Below, piece after piece: positions 1-8,216 of a stretch of 13,086 nt of DNA; the stretch's first letter is position 1, and each line of letters begins with the position of its first letter. The DNA comes from Myxococcales bacterium (lineage in GTDB: Bacteria > Myxococcota_A > Polyangia > Haliangiales > Haliangiaceae). Made by a program: the position numbers and the translations under genes. Below the pieces are notes generated by a model. That model was not told the origin of the DNA and searched no databases. It saw nothing but the letters and a program-made list of their open reading frames with translations. The DNA lies in assembly GCA_016720595.1 (NCBI GenBank), contig JADKKI010000062.1, positions 1-13,086 on the forward strand, in the 5' to 3' direction.

Positions 1-363
1 ATTCTCCGTGCGGCAGAAGAAGTACACCCCGAGCGCGACCATCAAGGGTGCGGCGGAGAACGCGCCGACGTAGAGGATGCCAAGCTGGCCCGCTGCGATG
101 CCTGCGATCGCGAGGAGGTTGAGCTTGCGGAGATCGTAGCGCGCCGGATCTCCGAGCTCGCGATGCATCCACGCGCTCCCGGCCACGCCGACCACCAGCG
201 TGCCCACGAGCGCGAGTGCGATCCTTCGATCGCCGGGCGCGATCACCAAGGCGACCGCGGCGGCCATGGCGATCACCCATCCGATCCGCAGGAGCTCGCG
301 GGTGCGCTTGACCTCCTCGGCGCGCAGGGCCTCGGCGGGGCTCGTGGGGATCGTCGAGCTCAC
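1..363 (-). CDS. N-terminal membrane module of a second, tandem signalling protein (probable Ser/Thr kinase), cut by the window edge
   Basis: The frame stays open for 121 codons from a GTG at 363 to base 1, so the 3' end is missing. The GTG overlaps the TGA of the kinase upstream (GTGA, 4 bases), and a strong ribosome binding site, GGGAGGG (complement of 367-373), sits just before it. The translation is a clear paralogue of residues about 52-162 of that kinase: EALRAEEVKRTRELLRIGW matches DAMRDEEVERTRLFIRMGW, and GAFSAAPLMV (residues 100-109) matches GAFTAAPLMV. Hydrophobic segments lie near residues 27-42, 48-65 and 82-117. The visible part is therefore a multi-pass membrane sensor or anchor. 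By analogy a cytoplasmic kinase domain should follow, but that part is outside the window, so another output domain is possible. The overlapping start suggests translational coupling to the upstream kinase. Confidence 0.85.
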   Translation of the reverse strand, partial: MSSTIPTSPAEALRAEEVKRTRELLRIGWVIAMAAAVALVIAPGDRRIALALVGTLVVGVAGSAWMHRELGDPARYDLRKLNLLAIAGIAAGQLGILYVGAFSAAPLMVALGVYFFCRTEN

Positions 364-2051
364 GCGCCCTCCCACGGGTGCTTCGCGATCAGGGCGTCGG
401 CCCGCCGGCGAACGTTCGCGTCGAGCTCGCCGGTGAGCGCGGCGGCGAGGGCCTCGGCCAGCTCGGCGCCACTGCCGAACCGCGCCGCGGGATCTTTGGC
501 GAGCGCGATCGCGAACCACCGATCGACGTCCGCGGGCAGCTCCGCGAGCTCCCCGGCGCGCGGGGGCATGCGATGGACCACGGCATAGAGCAGCGACGGC
601 GTATCGGTGGCGTTGAACGGGTGGCGGCCGGCGAGGCAGCGATAGACGATCGCCGCCAGCGCGAACAGATCCGCGCGCAGGTCGACGCGCTTGCCCTGCG
701 CCTGCTCGGGCGCCATGAAGTGCGGCGTGCCGACGACCTCGCCATGGGTCAACGTGCCGGTGTCATCCGCGAACGTTGCGATGCCAAAATCGAGGAGCCG
801 CCACCCACCATCGGCGCCGCGGAACACGTTCTGCGGCTTGAGATCGCGATGCACGATCCCCTCGGCGGCGGCGGCGTCGAGCGCCGCTCCGACATCGCGA
901 CAGACTCCGACGACGACCGTGGGATCGACGCGGGCCTCGGCGCGGAGGGTCTCGGCGAGGGTGTGGCCGCGCAGGCGCTCCATCGCGAGGTAGGGCAGGG
1001 GAGCGTCGGGTGGGGAGGCGTCGAGGATGCGCACCACGTGCGGAGAAGCGAGCGCGCCGGCGGCGCGAGCCTCGCGGAGGAAGCGCGCGACCTGCGTCCG
1101 GTCCGCGAGCAGCTCGCGGCGCAACAGCTTCACCGCCGCCGGAAGGTCGGTGGTGGTGTGGACCGCCTCGTAGACCTCACCCATCGCGCCGCGCCCGAGC
1201 ACGTTCCCCAGCCGATAGGGGCCGACCACCTGATCGGTGTAGCGGCCGGGCCCGCCCACGCGCAGGGCGCGCTCGAGCTCCGCGCGGAGCTCCTCCATCA
1301 ACGCATCGCGCTGTCCGGTCAGGCGCGTGGCGCGCTGCAGGTCCTCGATCGCAGCCAGGGACGCGAGCCGAAACGTCCGCGCGGTGTAGTACGCGAGCCA
1401 GAACGTCCCGAGCACGAACACCGTCGCGGTGACCAGGGTCGCGCGATCGATCGTGCGCTCGGACGCGAACACGCCCGGATCTGGGACCGCGCCGCTGATG
1501 ATGGCGATCGCGATCGCCGAGTAGCAGGCGAGGGCCGTGGCGAAGATCCAGCGTGCCACGCGCTCGGCCTCCGTGCGCGCCACGAAGTGAATCCCGACCA
1601 TGACCATCAGCGGTGCGGCGGTGAACGCGCCATAGAACAGCACGCCGATGTGCCCGTTGATCACGCACAGCACGGCGAGCGAGACCAGTGCGCGATCGGT
1701 GTACTTCTTCGGATCGGCGAACGCCTGGTGATAGCCGTAGCTGACCACCATCCCGACCAGCATCCCGATCACGAACACCCACGCCATCACGGGCGGCGCA
1801 TCGACGAACGGGATCGTCGCCATGGCGGCGAGGCTGAGGAGCCAGCCCATGCGGATGAACAGCCGCGTGCGCTCCACCTCCTCGTCGCGCATCGCATCCG
1901 CGGCGGTCGTGTAGAGGAGCGGCGAGTCTGGATCGATCGGCGGTGCGGCCGCGGGCATCCCCGCAGCGACGCGGGCGAGCGGCGAGATCTCCGGAGGCCG
2001 GTCGCTCGGCAGCTGCGCCGTGCGCTCGCCGGTGCCGAGGCCCGTGGTCAT
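360..2051 (-). CDS. membrane-anchored eukaryote-like serine/threonine protein kinase
   Basis: A 563-residue Hanks-type kinase, predicted to phosphorylate Ser/Thr of cytoplasmic proteins. A variable N-terminus (1-50) is followed by about five or six hydrophobic segments (roughly 68-82, 87-106, 121-155, 167-187, 203-223). A short charged helix (228-264) leads to the kinase domain (279-540). Catalytic features are complete: Gly-rich loop GRGAMGEVYEAV at 286-297, Lys308 in AAVKLL, HRDLKPQN at 401-408 (Asp403), DFG at 421-423 and MAPE at 446-449. There is no C-terminal PASTA or other sensor domain, so sensing probably lies in the N-terminal membrane module, opposite to the common kinase-TM-PASTA order. 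The ATG at 2051 has only a weak, very close AGG. A later ATG at 1892 (residue 54) would match the paralogue's start more closely, so the first 53 residues are uncertain. It lies 69 bases after the AMIN gene on the same strand and overlaps the next gene by 4 bases. Confidence 0.93.
   Translation of the reverse strand: MTTGLGTGERTAQLPSDRPPEISPLARVAAGMPAAAPPIDPDSPLLYTTAADAMRDEEVERTRLFIRMGWLLSLAAMATIPFVDAPPVMAWVFVIGMLVGMVVSYGYHQAFADPKKYTDRALVSLAVLCVINGHIGVLFYGAFTAAPLMVMVGIHFVARTEAERVARWIFATALACYSAIAIAIISGAVPDPGVFASERTIDRATLVTATVFVLGTFWLAYYTARTFRLASLAAIEDLQRATRLTGQRDALMEELRAELERALRVGGPGRYTDQVVGPYRLGNVLGRGAMGEVYEAVHTTTDLPAAVKLLRRELLADRTQVARFLREARAAGALASPHVVRILDASPPDAPLPYLAMERLRGHTLAETLRAEARVDPTVVVGVCRDVGAALDAAAAEGIVHRDLKPQNVFRGADGGWRLLDFGIATFADDTGTLTHGEVVGTPHFMAPEQAQGKRVDLRADLFALAAIVYRCLAGRHPFNATDTPSLLYAVVHRMPPRAGELAELPADVDRWFAIALAKDPAARFGSGAELAEALAAALTGELDANVRRRADALIAKHPWEGA
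367..373 (-). promoter_or_regulatory. ribosome binding site that fixes the GTG start at 363
   Basis: Read on the minus strand, this is GGGAGGG, three bases before the GTG at 363 and inside the last codons of the kinase gene. It supports re-initiation at the overlapping GTGA junction and explains why the second gene starts with GTG. Confidence 0.6.
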
Positions 2052-2083
2052 CCTGCCAAGTCTACTCGCGCGCCGCCCAGAAC

Positions 2084-2112
2084 GGCTCGGTGCCGGCTCG
2101 GTGCCGGCTCGG
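2084..2112. repeat. 11-bp tandem repeat in the gap between AMIN gene and kinase
   Basis: The unit GGCTCGGTGCC occurs at 2084-2094 and 2095-2105, followed by a partial third copy GGCTCGG (2106-2112). It fills much of the 69-base gap between the AMIN gene stop (2121) and the kinase ATG (2051). It could be slippage-derived filler or a spacer affecting kinase expression. No terminator-like hairpin with a T tract was seen in the gap. Confidence 0.7.
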
Positions 2113-2120
2113 ACCGCGAC

Positions 2121-5024
2121 TCACGGCATGTCGTTGCCGGCGAAGTGCCAGCGCACGCCCGCCGCGGTCTTCCGGATCGACGGCGTCGCCGGTGCGATGA
2201 AGGTCACGACGACCACGATCCGGCCCGCGACCCGCGCGTCGTGGTAGGTCGAGACGCTGCGCACGGGACTACCGAACCGGGTGACATCGATCGGCGCGCC
2301 GACCAGATCGTCGAGGTTGGCGCCATCCAGGATCAGCTCGGCGCGCGAGCGCGTGACCGCGCCTTCGGTGAGCCGCACGTCGGCGCCGATCGGCAGCTCG
2401 AGATCGCCCGAGCCCTCGCGGCCCGAGAACACGAGGCCGCGCTCGCGGGGAGCGGCGATCGGCTCGGCGCTCGCCACCCGGGTGCGCACCGGAGCGGTGC
2501 GCGCAGCGGTCGGTGCCGGGCGGGTGGTCGTGGGGGCGGGCGTCGGCGTGGCGGCCGCGACGCGGGCCTGGGCTTGGGCCGCGCGCGCAGCGAGCTCGGC
2601 CTCGCGGCGCTGCCGCTCCGCCGTGGTGCGCGCGTCGCGGGCGGCAGCCTCGGCGGCGAGGCGATCGGCTTCGGCGGCGGCGCGCTTGCGTGCGGCATCC
2701 GAGGTCGCGCTCTCCGCGAGCTTGCGCTGCTGCTCGATCGCCGCGAGCTGGGCCCGGCGCGTCTCGAGATCCTTCGCCGTCTGCGCCGCGGCGGCCTCGG
2801 TGGCCGCACGCCGCTGCGCCGCTTCGGCGGTCGCACTCTCGGCGGCCTTGCGCTGCTGCTCGATCGCCGCGAGCTGCGTGCGGGAGGCCTCGAGATCCTT
2901 GGCGGCGCGAGCGGCCGCGGTCTCGAGCTCCTGCCGGTGACGCTCCGCATCGCCGGTGGCCTGGGTCGCCTTCGCCAGCCGCGCCTCGGCCGCGCGGGCC
3001 TCGGCGTCGAGCTTCTCGCGATCACGTGCATCTGCGCGGTCGCGCACCGTGGCGGCCTGCTTCGCCGCGGCCTGGGCCGCATCGCGCTCCGCGGTGGCGC
3101 GGGCGAGCGCCGTGCGTGCGGCCTCCTCGCGAGCGCGCGCCGTGGACTGCGCTCCGTCGGCCTTCTGCGCGAGCACCTGCGCCTCGGCGGCCTTGCGATC
3201 GATCTCGGCGAGGCGCTGCTTGGCCTCGGAGGCGAGCTTCGCCGCCTCGGCGCGGGCGGTCTCGGCGCGTTGCTTCTCGGCGCTCGCGTCGATCCGCGCG
3301 GCCTTCGCCTCGGCGCGTGCAGCCTCGGCGGCGGCCTTCGCGGCGCGGGCCTCGGCGCGCGCGCGCTCGGCATCGGTCTTCGCCGCGTCGACGTCGGCCT
3401 TGGTCTGCGATGCAACGAGGGCGTCGGTGCGCCGCTGAGCATCACCGCGCGCGACGGTCTCGGCGTCGGCGCGCGTGGCCTCGGCCTTCGCGGCGCGGGC
3501 TTCGGCACGTGCGGCTTCGGCGTCCGCCTTCGCGGCGCGGGCTTCGGCACGCGCACGCTCGACCTCGGTCTTGGCAGCCTCGACGTCGGCCTTGGTGCGC
3601 TGCGCCGCGGCGCGTGCGGTGGTGGCGTCGGTCCGCGCCTTCTGCGCGTCGGTGCGCGCGAGCCGCTCGGCCTCGGCGCGTGCGGCCTCGGCGCGCTGCT
3701 TGTCGGCGGCCGCGTCCGCGCGTGCGGTCTCGGCGCGCTGCTTGTCGGCGGCGGCGTCGGCGAGGGCCGTCTCGGCGCGCTGCTTGTCGGCGGCGGCGAG
3801 GGCGCGTGCGGCCTCGGCATCGGCCTTCGCGGCACGGGCCTCGGCGCGCGCGCGGTCCGCTTCGGCCTTGAGCGCCTTCGCGTCGACCCGCGCGGCGTCG
3901 GCCTCGGCGCGCGATGCGCGGGCCTCGGCGCGCGCGCGATCTGCGTCGGTCTTCGACGCCTCGGCGTCGGCCTTGGTGTGCAGCGCGGCATCCTTGGCGG
4001 TCTGCGCCTCGCTCCGGATCCGCGCGGCCTCGAGCCGAGCCTGCTCGGCATCGCGGCGGGCGGCCTCGGCCTCTCCGCGGGCGCGGGCCGCGGCGTCCGT
4101 CTGCTTCGCGGCGATCACCTGCGCGGCCTCGGTGTCCTTCTTGGCGGTGGCGACCTGTGCCAGGGCGTCGCGCGTCGCGCGCTCGAGCGCGATCCGCGTC
4201 CGCTCGGCCTCACTGGCGGCGGCCATCGAGGCATCCTTCGCACGCAGCGCATCCTCCTTCGCCTTCGCCGCCTCGCGCTGCGCGGCCACCGCTTCGAGCC
4301 GTGCGCGCTCGAGATCCGCCGTGCTCGCGAGGCCGCTCTTGCGCGCCTCGTTCGCGGCCCGCTGCGCCTGCTCCGCGCGGGCCGCCTCGTCGGTCGCGAG
4401 CTTGCGCAGCCGCTCGGCCTCGGCCTGCGTTGCCGCTGCGAGATCCTTGGCCTTGGCCGCATCGGTGCGCGCGCTGGTCGCGGTGGCCTCCGCCTGCGCC
4501 CGTGCGCGATCCGAGATCGCCGCGGCGCGCTTTGCATCCTCGCGCTCGGCCTCGACCTTCGCGAGCACCTCGCCACCACCGCCGCTCGCCTTGGGCGCGG
4601 CATCGCGCGCGGTCACCGCGACCACGATCTCGTTGCCCTCGGTCGTGACCTCGTAGCGGCCCGGCCGCGCGAGCGTGACGCTGACGCGGACCAGCGGTCC
4701 ATCGTCGTCGAGCTGCTGCGCGGTGATCCGGCTGACCGCCCAGGTGTTCGGCACCAGCTCGGTCGCCGCCTCGTGACCCGCGAGCGCCTCCGAGAGGCGC
4801 GACCGCGGTACGTCGATCACGACGCGCGTCGGCCGATCGAGCTTGTACACGGTGAACATCGGCGTCATCGCGCCCTTGACGTGGATCCGCGTGGCGGTCG
4901 CAGCTTCATCGAAGCTGACCGCGCGGATCTCGTTCTTCTTGTCGGCGTATGCAGCGGGGACGCCGAGAGCGCACACCAGGAGGAAGGACACCCAGCTCGT
5001 GGGGCGGATCGTGGGGCGGGGCAT
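2121..5024 (-). CDS. exported AMIN - giant Ala-rich coiled coil - AMIN-like protein
   Basis: 967 residues from the ATG at 5024. The frame is open further upstream, but this start gives a proper signal peptide (MPRPTIRPTSWVSFLLVCAL, then GVPAAYA-DKK) and a close GAGG. Residues 32-139 resemble an AMIN domain (IRAVSFDEAATATRIHV, LDRPTRVVIDVP), a module known to bind cell wall or outer-membrane machinery in amidases and PilQ-type secretins. After a GGGG linker (148-151), about 670 residues (152-824) are almost only Ala, Arg, Glu, Lys, Asp, Gln and Thr, with 14-residue (two-heptad) repeats such as AAADKQRAETARAD and a 42-residue duplication. A Pro/Thr linker (825-862) leads to a second AMIN-like beta domain (863-967; LILDGANLDDLVG, IDVTRFGSPVRSV). 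It is TolA-like in build, but no inner-membrane anchor other than the signal peptide was seen. It is first in an apparent operon with the kinase. Function unknown; a periplasm-spanning strut or wall-binding scaffold is an inference. Confidence 0.88.
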   Translation of the reverse strand: MPRPTIRPTSWVSFLLVCALGVPAAYADKKNEIRAVSFDEAATATRIHVKGAMTPMFTVYKLDRPTRVVIDVPRSRLSEALAGHEAATELVPNTWAVSRITAQQLDDDGPLVRVSVTLARPGRYEVTTEGNEIVVAVTARDAAPKASGGGGEVLAKVEAEREDAKRAAAISDRARAQAEATATSARTDAAKAKDLAAATQAEAERLRKLATDEAARAEQAQRAANEARKSGLASTADLERARLEAVAAQREAAKAKEDALRAKDASMAAASEAERTRIALERATRDALAQVATAKKDTEAAQVIAAKQTDAAARARGEAEAARRDAEQARLEAARIRSEAQTAKDAALHTKADAEASKTDADRARAEARASRAEADAARVDAKALKAEADRARAEARAAKADAEAARALAAADKQRAETALADAAADKQRAETARADAAADKQRAEAARAEAERLARTDAQKARTDATTARAAAQRTKADVEAAKTEVERARAEARAAKADAEAARAEARAAKAEATRADAETVARGDAQRRTDALVASQTKADVDAAKTDAERARAEARAAKAAAEAARAEAKAARIDASAEKQRAETARAEAAKLASEAKQRLAEIDRKAAEAQVLAQKADGAQSTARAREEAARTALARATAERDAAQAAAKQAATVRDRADARDREKLDAEARAAEARLAKATQATGDAERHRQELETAAARAAKDLEASRTQLAAIEQQRKAAESATAEAAQRRAATEAAAAQTAKDLETRRAQLAAIEQQRKLAESATSDAARKRAAAEADRLAAEAAARDARTTAERQRREAELAARAAQAQARVAAATPTPAPTTTRPAPTAARTAPVRTRVASAEPIAAPRERGLVFSGREGSGDLELPIGADVRLTEGAVTRSRAELILDGANLDDLVGAPIDVTRFGSPVRSVSTYHDARVAGRIVVVVTFIAPATPSIRKTAAGVRWHFAGNDMP
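2763..3014. repeat. 126-bp internal duplication in the coiled-coil coding region
   Basis: The block containing CTCGAGATCCTT recurs exactly 126 bases apart (2763 and 2889), each time followed or preceded by CTGCTGCTCGATCGCCGCGA-type sequence. In the protein this is a 42-residue repeat, with AKDLEASRTQLAAIEQQRK and AKDLETRRAQLAAIEQQRK as matching segments. 126 bases is three times the 42-base unit seen at 3688-3794. The right boundary is approximate. Confidence 0.7.
3688..3794. repeat. three 42-bp spaced repeats in the coiled-coil coding region
   Basis: The word TCGGCGCGCTGCTTGTCGGC begins at 3688, 3730 and 3772, exactly 42 bases apart. It encodes three consecutive 14-residue units (two heptads each) built on AADKQRAE. 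The spacing preserves both the reading frame and the heptad register, as expected if the rod grew by tandem duplication. Confidence 0.8.
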
Positions 5025-5339
5025 GACCTCGAATTTCGCCCGCTTGATCACCGGGGGCCAACTTTCGACCCTGGGAGGTTTCCTCAGGGGTTGCAAAGAG
5101 TTGCCCGTGCGAGCGCACCTCGCATCCCCGGCCCGAGCGGCCGTCCGGCCTGGGAGGCGCGCCTGCCACTCTGACAGCACCCTCGCGACGTGGTTGCCCC
5201 GATGACGTGATCCGCGCCGGGCTGGCAGCACAACCGCGCGACCGTGCGCAATCCGCGCACGCGCAGATGCCGGTCCGGGCGTTGCAACCCGAGCGCTGGT
5301 GCTGGGTCAGACCTCTACCTGTTCGCGAGGAGTGGCAAC
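5025..5339. other. divergent intergenic region between the AMIN gene and the M16 protease gene
   Basis: 315 bases separate the two start codons and must hold promoters in both directions. I see no convincing -35/-10 pair or sigma-54 element. Small features: the 9-base word CCTGGGAGG occurs at 5070-5078 and again at 5149-5157, and an 8-base palindrome GTTGCAAC lies at 5282-5289. Frames open in this stretch have poor protein character and no signal or domain, so I do not call a gene. Confidence 0.6.
5327..5332 (+). promoter_or_regulatory. ribosome binding site deciding the protease start at 5340
   Basis: GAGGAG lies 7 bases before the ATG at 5340. It favours this start over an upstream in-frame ATG at 5244. 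The chosen start also places the lipoprotein signal peptide at the very N-terminus. Confidence 0.8.
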
Positions 5340-8216
5340 ATGTTCGTGATGCGACCTCCGGTCTCTCGCTTCCTCATCACCTCTCTCGTCGTCGCCGGTT
5401 GTGGCGCTGCGCCCGCGGCCAAGCCGAGAGTGCTCGACCTCCCGGCCGAGGTCGTCACGGCGCGGCCCTCGACGCCGGAGGCCCCACCGGCTCCCATCGA
5501 TCCCGTGTCGCCGCTCGATCCGGCGATCAAGCGCGGGACGTTGCCCAATGGGCTGACCTACTTCGTGGTCAAGCATGGCAAGCCGGAGCAACGCGCGGCG
5601 CTCTGGCTCGCCGTCAACGCGGGCGCGGTGCTCGAGGACGACGATCAGCGCGGGCTGGCCCACTTCGTCGAGCACATGGCGTTCAACGGGACCAAGCGGT
5701 TCCCCAAGCAACAGATCGTCGACTTCATCGAGAAGTCCGGCATGCGGTTCGGCGCTGATGCGAACGCCTACACGTCGTTCGATCAGACCGTCTATCAGCT
5801 CACCGTGCCCACCGACGATCAGACGATCATGCTGAAGGGGCTCGACATCCTTCGCGACTGGGCCGCGGACGTAACGTTCGATCCCGTGGAGGTCGACAAG
5901 GAGCGCGGCGTGGTGCTCGAGGAGTGGCGGCTCGGCCGCGGCGCGGACGCCCGGATCTTCGACAAGCAGTTCCCGATCATCTTCGAGGGCTCGAAGTACG
6001 GCCAGCGCCTGCCGATCGGTCAGCCGGAGATCCTGAAGACGGCCCCGCGCGACACGCTCGCGCGGTTCTACAAGGACTGGTACCAGCCGCAGAACATGGC
6101 CGTGATCGCCGTCGGCGATTTCGACGAGAAGCAGCTCGAGGCCGAGATCACGAGTCGGTTCGGCGATCTGAAGCGCACCGCGAATGCCAAGGACCGCACG
6201 CCGGTGGCGGTGCCCCACGATCACCCGACGCTCGTCACCATCGAGACCGACAAGGAGATGCCGTACACGAGCATCTCGGTCTACGACAAGCTCGATCACC
6301 GGCGCGAGACCACCAAGGGCGACTACCGGCGGTTCGTCGTCGAAGGCCTGTATCACCAGATGCTGGGCGCGCGGTTCGCCGAGCTCGCGCAGGATCCGGA
6401 TGCACCGTTCATGTACGCCGGCTCGGGGACCGGCGGCTTCGCGCGGACGAGCGATACGTTCAATCGCTATGCGGGCGCGAAGGAGGGGCGGATCGAGGAG
6501 TCCGTGACCGCATTGTTTCGCGAGATCGCGCGCGTCGAGAAGTACGGCTTTCTTCCCTCGGAGCTCGCCCGCGCCGCGAAGGATCAGCTGACGGGCTCCG
6601 AGACCTCGGCGGCGGAGTGGGACAAGACACCCTCGCCCGATCTCGCCGACGAGATCACGCGGCTGTACTTCGAGGGCGAGCAGATGCCCGGGCGGATCGT
6701 CGAGCTCGCGTACAACCGCGAGTTCATCCCGACGGTGACGCTCGAGGAGCTCAACCACCTCGCGAAGACGTGGGGCGGCGAGAAGGGGCGCGTGATCGCG
6801 ATCCAGGCACCGGCGAAGAGCAAGGTCCCCACGGTCGAGCAGGTCAAGACGCTGGTCGCGGCCGCGATCGCGGCGCCGGTCGAGCCTTGGAAGGACGAGG
6901 CCGGGGACCGGCCCTTGATGGCAACGAAGCCCACGCCGGGCAAGGTCACGAAGACCACGCGCGACGAGGCAAACGACGTCACGACCTGGCAGCTCTCGAA
7001 CGGGATCAAGGTCGTGGTCAAGCCGACCACGTTCCAGAACGACGAGGTCATGTTCACGGCGTTCCAGCGTGGCGGCTCGTCGCTGGTGTCCGCCAAGGAC
7101 TTCGTGCACGCGCGGTTCGCCGCCGACATCGTCAGCTCCTCTGGCGTCGGTGAGTTCGACGCGACGACGTTACGCAAGGTGCTGGCCGGCAAGGAGGCGC
7201 GGGCGAGCGTGGGCATCAACGAGCTGTCCGAATCCGTCAGCGGCAGCGCGCGGCCGGCGGATCTCGAGACCGCGCTTCAGCTCGCGTACCTGCGGATCAC
7301 GGCGCCACGCAAGGATCCGAAGGCGTTCGCGCGCTGGAAGGCACAGGAGCTCGAGGACGTGCGCAACCGCGAGCTCGACCCCGAGCGGGTGTTCTTCGAG
7401 AAGATGGGCGCGATCACGAGCAGCAACCACCCGCGCTACGCGCCCGAGACCGTCGAGATGGTCAATCAGGTCGATCACGACAAGGCGCTCGCCGTGTTCA
7501 AGGATCGGTTCGCGGACGCGGGCGACTTCACGTTCGTGTTCGTCGGCAACCTGGATCTCGTGACCCTGCAGCCCCTGGTCGAGACCTACCTGGGCAGCCT
7601 CCCGAGCAAGGGCCGCAAGGAGACCTGGAAGGACATCGGGGTGAAGTTCCCGCCGGGCAAGGTCGTCAAGACGATCTCGCTCGGCAGCGAGCCGAAGAGC
7701 TTCGTCGACCTCTCGATGAACGCCTCCGACAAGTGGACGCTCGAGGGGGCGCGCGACGCGAACATCCTGTCGATGGTGCTCCGGATCCGGCTGCGCGAGG
7801 TGCTGCGCGAGGACATGGGCGGCGTCTACGGCGTGCAGATCTGGGCGAGCCTGCAGCGCGAGCCCACCCAGAAGCGCGACCTCGGCGTGTTCTTCGGCTG
7901 CGCGCCCGAGAACGTGGACAAGCTGCAGAAGGCGGTGTTCGACGAGGTCGCGAAGGTCGCCAAGCAGGGCATCAGCGCCGAGTATCTCGAGAAGGTCAAG
8001 GAGACGCTCAAGCGTACGCGCGAGACCGACAGCAAGACCAACTGGTGGTGGATGAACCAGCTCCGCCAGGCGGCGTACTACGGGGATGACCTCGGCAAGA
8101 ACGTCGACATCGGCGCGACGATCGCACGGGTGTCGTCGGCGAACGTCCAGGCGGCCGCCGGCCGGTTCTTCGACCCGAAGCGCTACGTGCTCGGGATCAT
8201 GAAGCCGGCGAAGTGA
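5340..8216 (+). CDS. M16 family zinc metalloprotease (PqqL/pitrilysin-like), predicted lipoprotein
   Basis: 958 residues; zinc peptidase that would degrade peptides in the cell envelope. The N-terminus is a lipoprotein signal (MFVMRPPVSRFLITSLVVAGC, lipid Cys21). The first half carries the inverted zinc motif HFVEH at 108-112 and the downstream acidic cluster KERGVVLEEW, in which Glu195 (or Glu188) should be the third ligand. The second half starts near residue 550 (LSNGIKVVVKP) and lacks a zinc site. It keeps the Arg and Tyr of the family's substrate-binding strand in LREDMGGVYGV (Arg823, Tyr830, seven apart as in insulin-degrading enzyme). Both halves are fused in one chain, and the length is close to PqqL-type members, so it should work alone rather than as a two-subunit pair. 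It is a single-gene unit: divergent to the AMIN gene and convergent to the DUF3570 gene. The substrate cannot be read from the sequence. The name is secure to family level. Confidence 0.95.
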   Translation: MFVMRPPVSRFLITSLVVAGCGAAPAAKPRVLDLPAEVVTARPSTPEAPPAPIDPVSPLDPAIKRGTLPNGLTYFVVKHGKPEQRAALWLAVNAGAVLEDDDQRGLAHFVEHMAFNGTKRFPKQQIVDFIEKSGMRFGADANAYTSFDQTVYQLTVPTDDQTIMLKGLDILRDWAADVTFDPVEVDKERGVVLEEWRLGRGADARIFDKQFPIIFEGSKYGQRLPIGQPEILKTAPRDTLARFYKDWYQPQNMAVIAVGDFDEKQLEAEITSRFGDLKRTANAKDRTPVAVPHDHPTLVTIETDKEMPYTSISVYDKLDHRRETTKGDYRRFVVEGLYHQMLGARFAELAQDPDAPFMYAGSGTGGFARTSDTFNRYAGAKEGRIEESVTALFREIARVEKYGFLPSELARAAKDQLTGSETSAAEWDKTPSPDLADEITRLYFEGEQMPGRIVELAYNREFIPTVTLEELNHLAKTWGGEKGRVIAIQAPAKSKVPTVEQVKTLVAAAIAAPVEPWKDEAGDRPLMATKPTPGKVTKTTRDEANDVTTWQLSNGIKVVVKPTTFQNDEVMFTAFQRGGSSLVSAKDFVHARFAADIVSSSGVGEFDATTLRKVLAGKEARASVGINELSESVSGSARPADLETALQLAYLRITAPRKDPKAFARWKAQELEDVRNRELDPERVFFEKMGAITSSNHPRYAPETVEMVNQVDHDKALAVFKDRFADAGDFTFVFVGNLDLVTLQPLVETYLGSLPSKGRKETWKDIGVKFPPGKVVKTISLGSEPKSFVDLSMNASDKWTLEGARDANILSMVLRIRLREVLREDMGGVYGVQIWASLQREPTQKRDLGVFFGCAPENVDKLQKAVFDEVAKVAKQGISAEYLEKVKETLKRTRETDSKTNWWWMNQLRQAAYYGDDLGKNVDIGATIARVSSANVQAAAGRFFDPKRYVLGIMKPAK

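Noticed and set aside
3688..3794. Evenly spaced repeats that could suggest a CRISPR array
   Set aside because: The period is 42 bases with in-frame protein repeats, and the 'spacers' are themselves similar. They encode heptads within a long coiled coil, and there are no cas genes.
378..5174. Very long plus-strand open frame (nearly 1,600 codons) opposite the kinase and AMIN genes
   Set aside because: It is the antisense shadow of two well-supported minus-strand genes. The high G+C and repetitive Ala/Arg codons remove stops. The product is Arg/Gly/Leu/Ala-rich with no domain, and it crosses a gene boundary.
5025..5231. 69-codon N-terminal extension of the AMIN protein to 5231
   Set aside because: It would place a good signal peptide internally, and its residues are Arg-rich shadow sequence. 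The start at 5024 gives a normal exported protein.
5283..5316. TTGCAA followed by TCAGAC as a promoter for the protease
   Set aside because: The spacing is about 19 bases and the second element is poor. In such GC-rich DNA this is not enough to call a promoter.
5244..5339. Upstream in-frame ATG for the protease at 5244
   Set aside because: It would bury the lipoprotein signal behind 32 Arg/Gly-rich residues and has no ribosome site, whereas GAGGAG stands 7 bases before the ATG at 5340.
5307..7109. 600-codon minus-strand open frame opposite the M16 protease
   Set aside because: The plus strand carries complete M16 motifs in one frame. The antisense product is Arg/Leu/Asp-rich without recognisable motifs.
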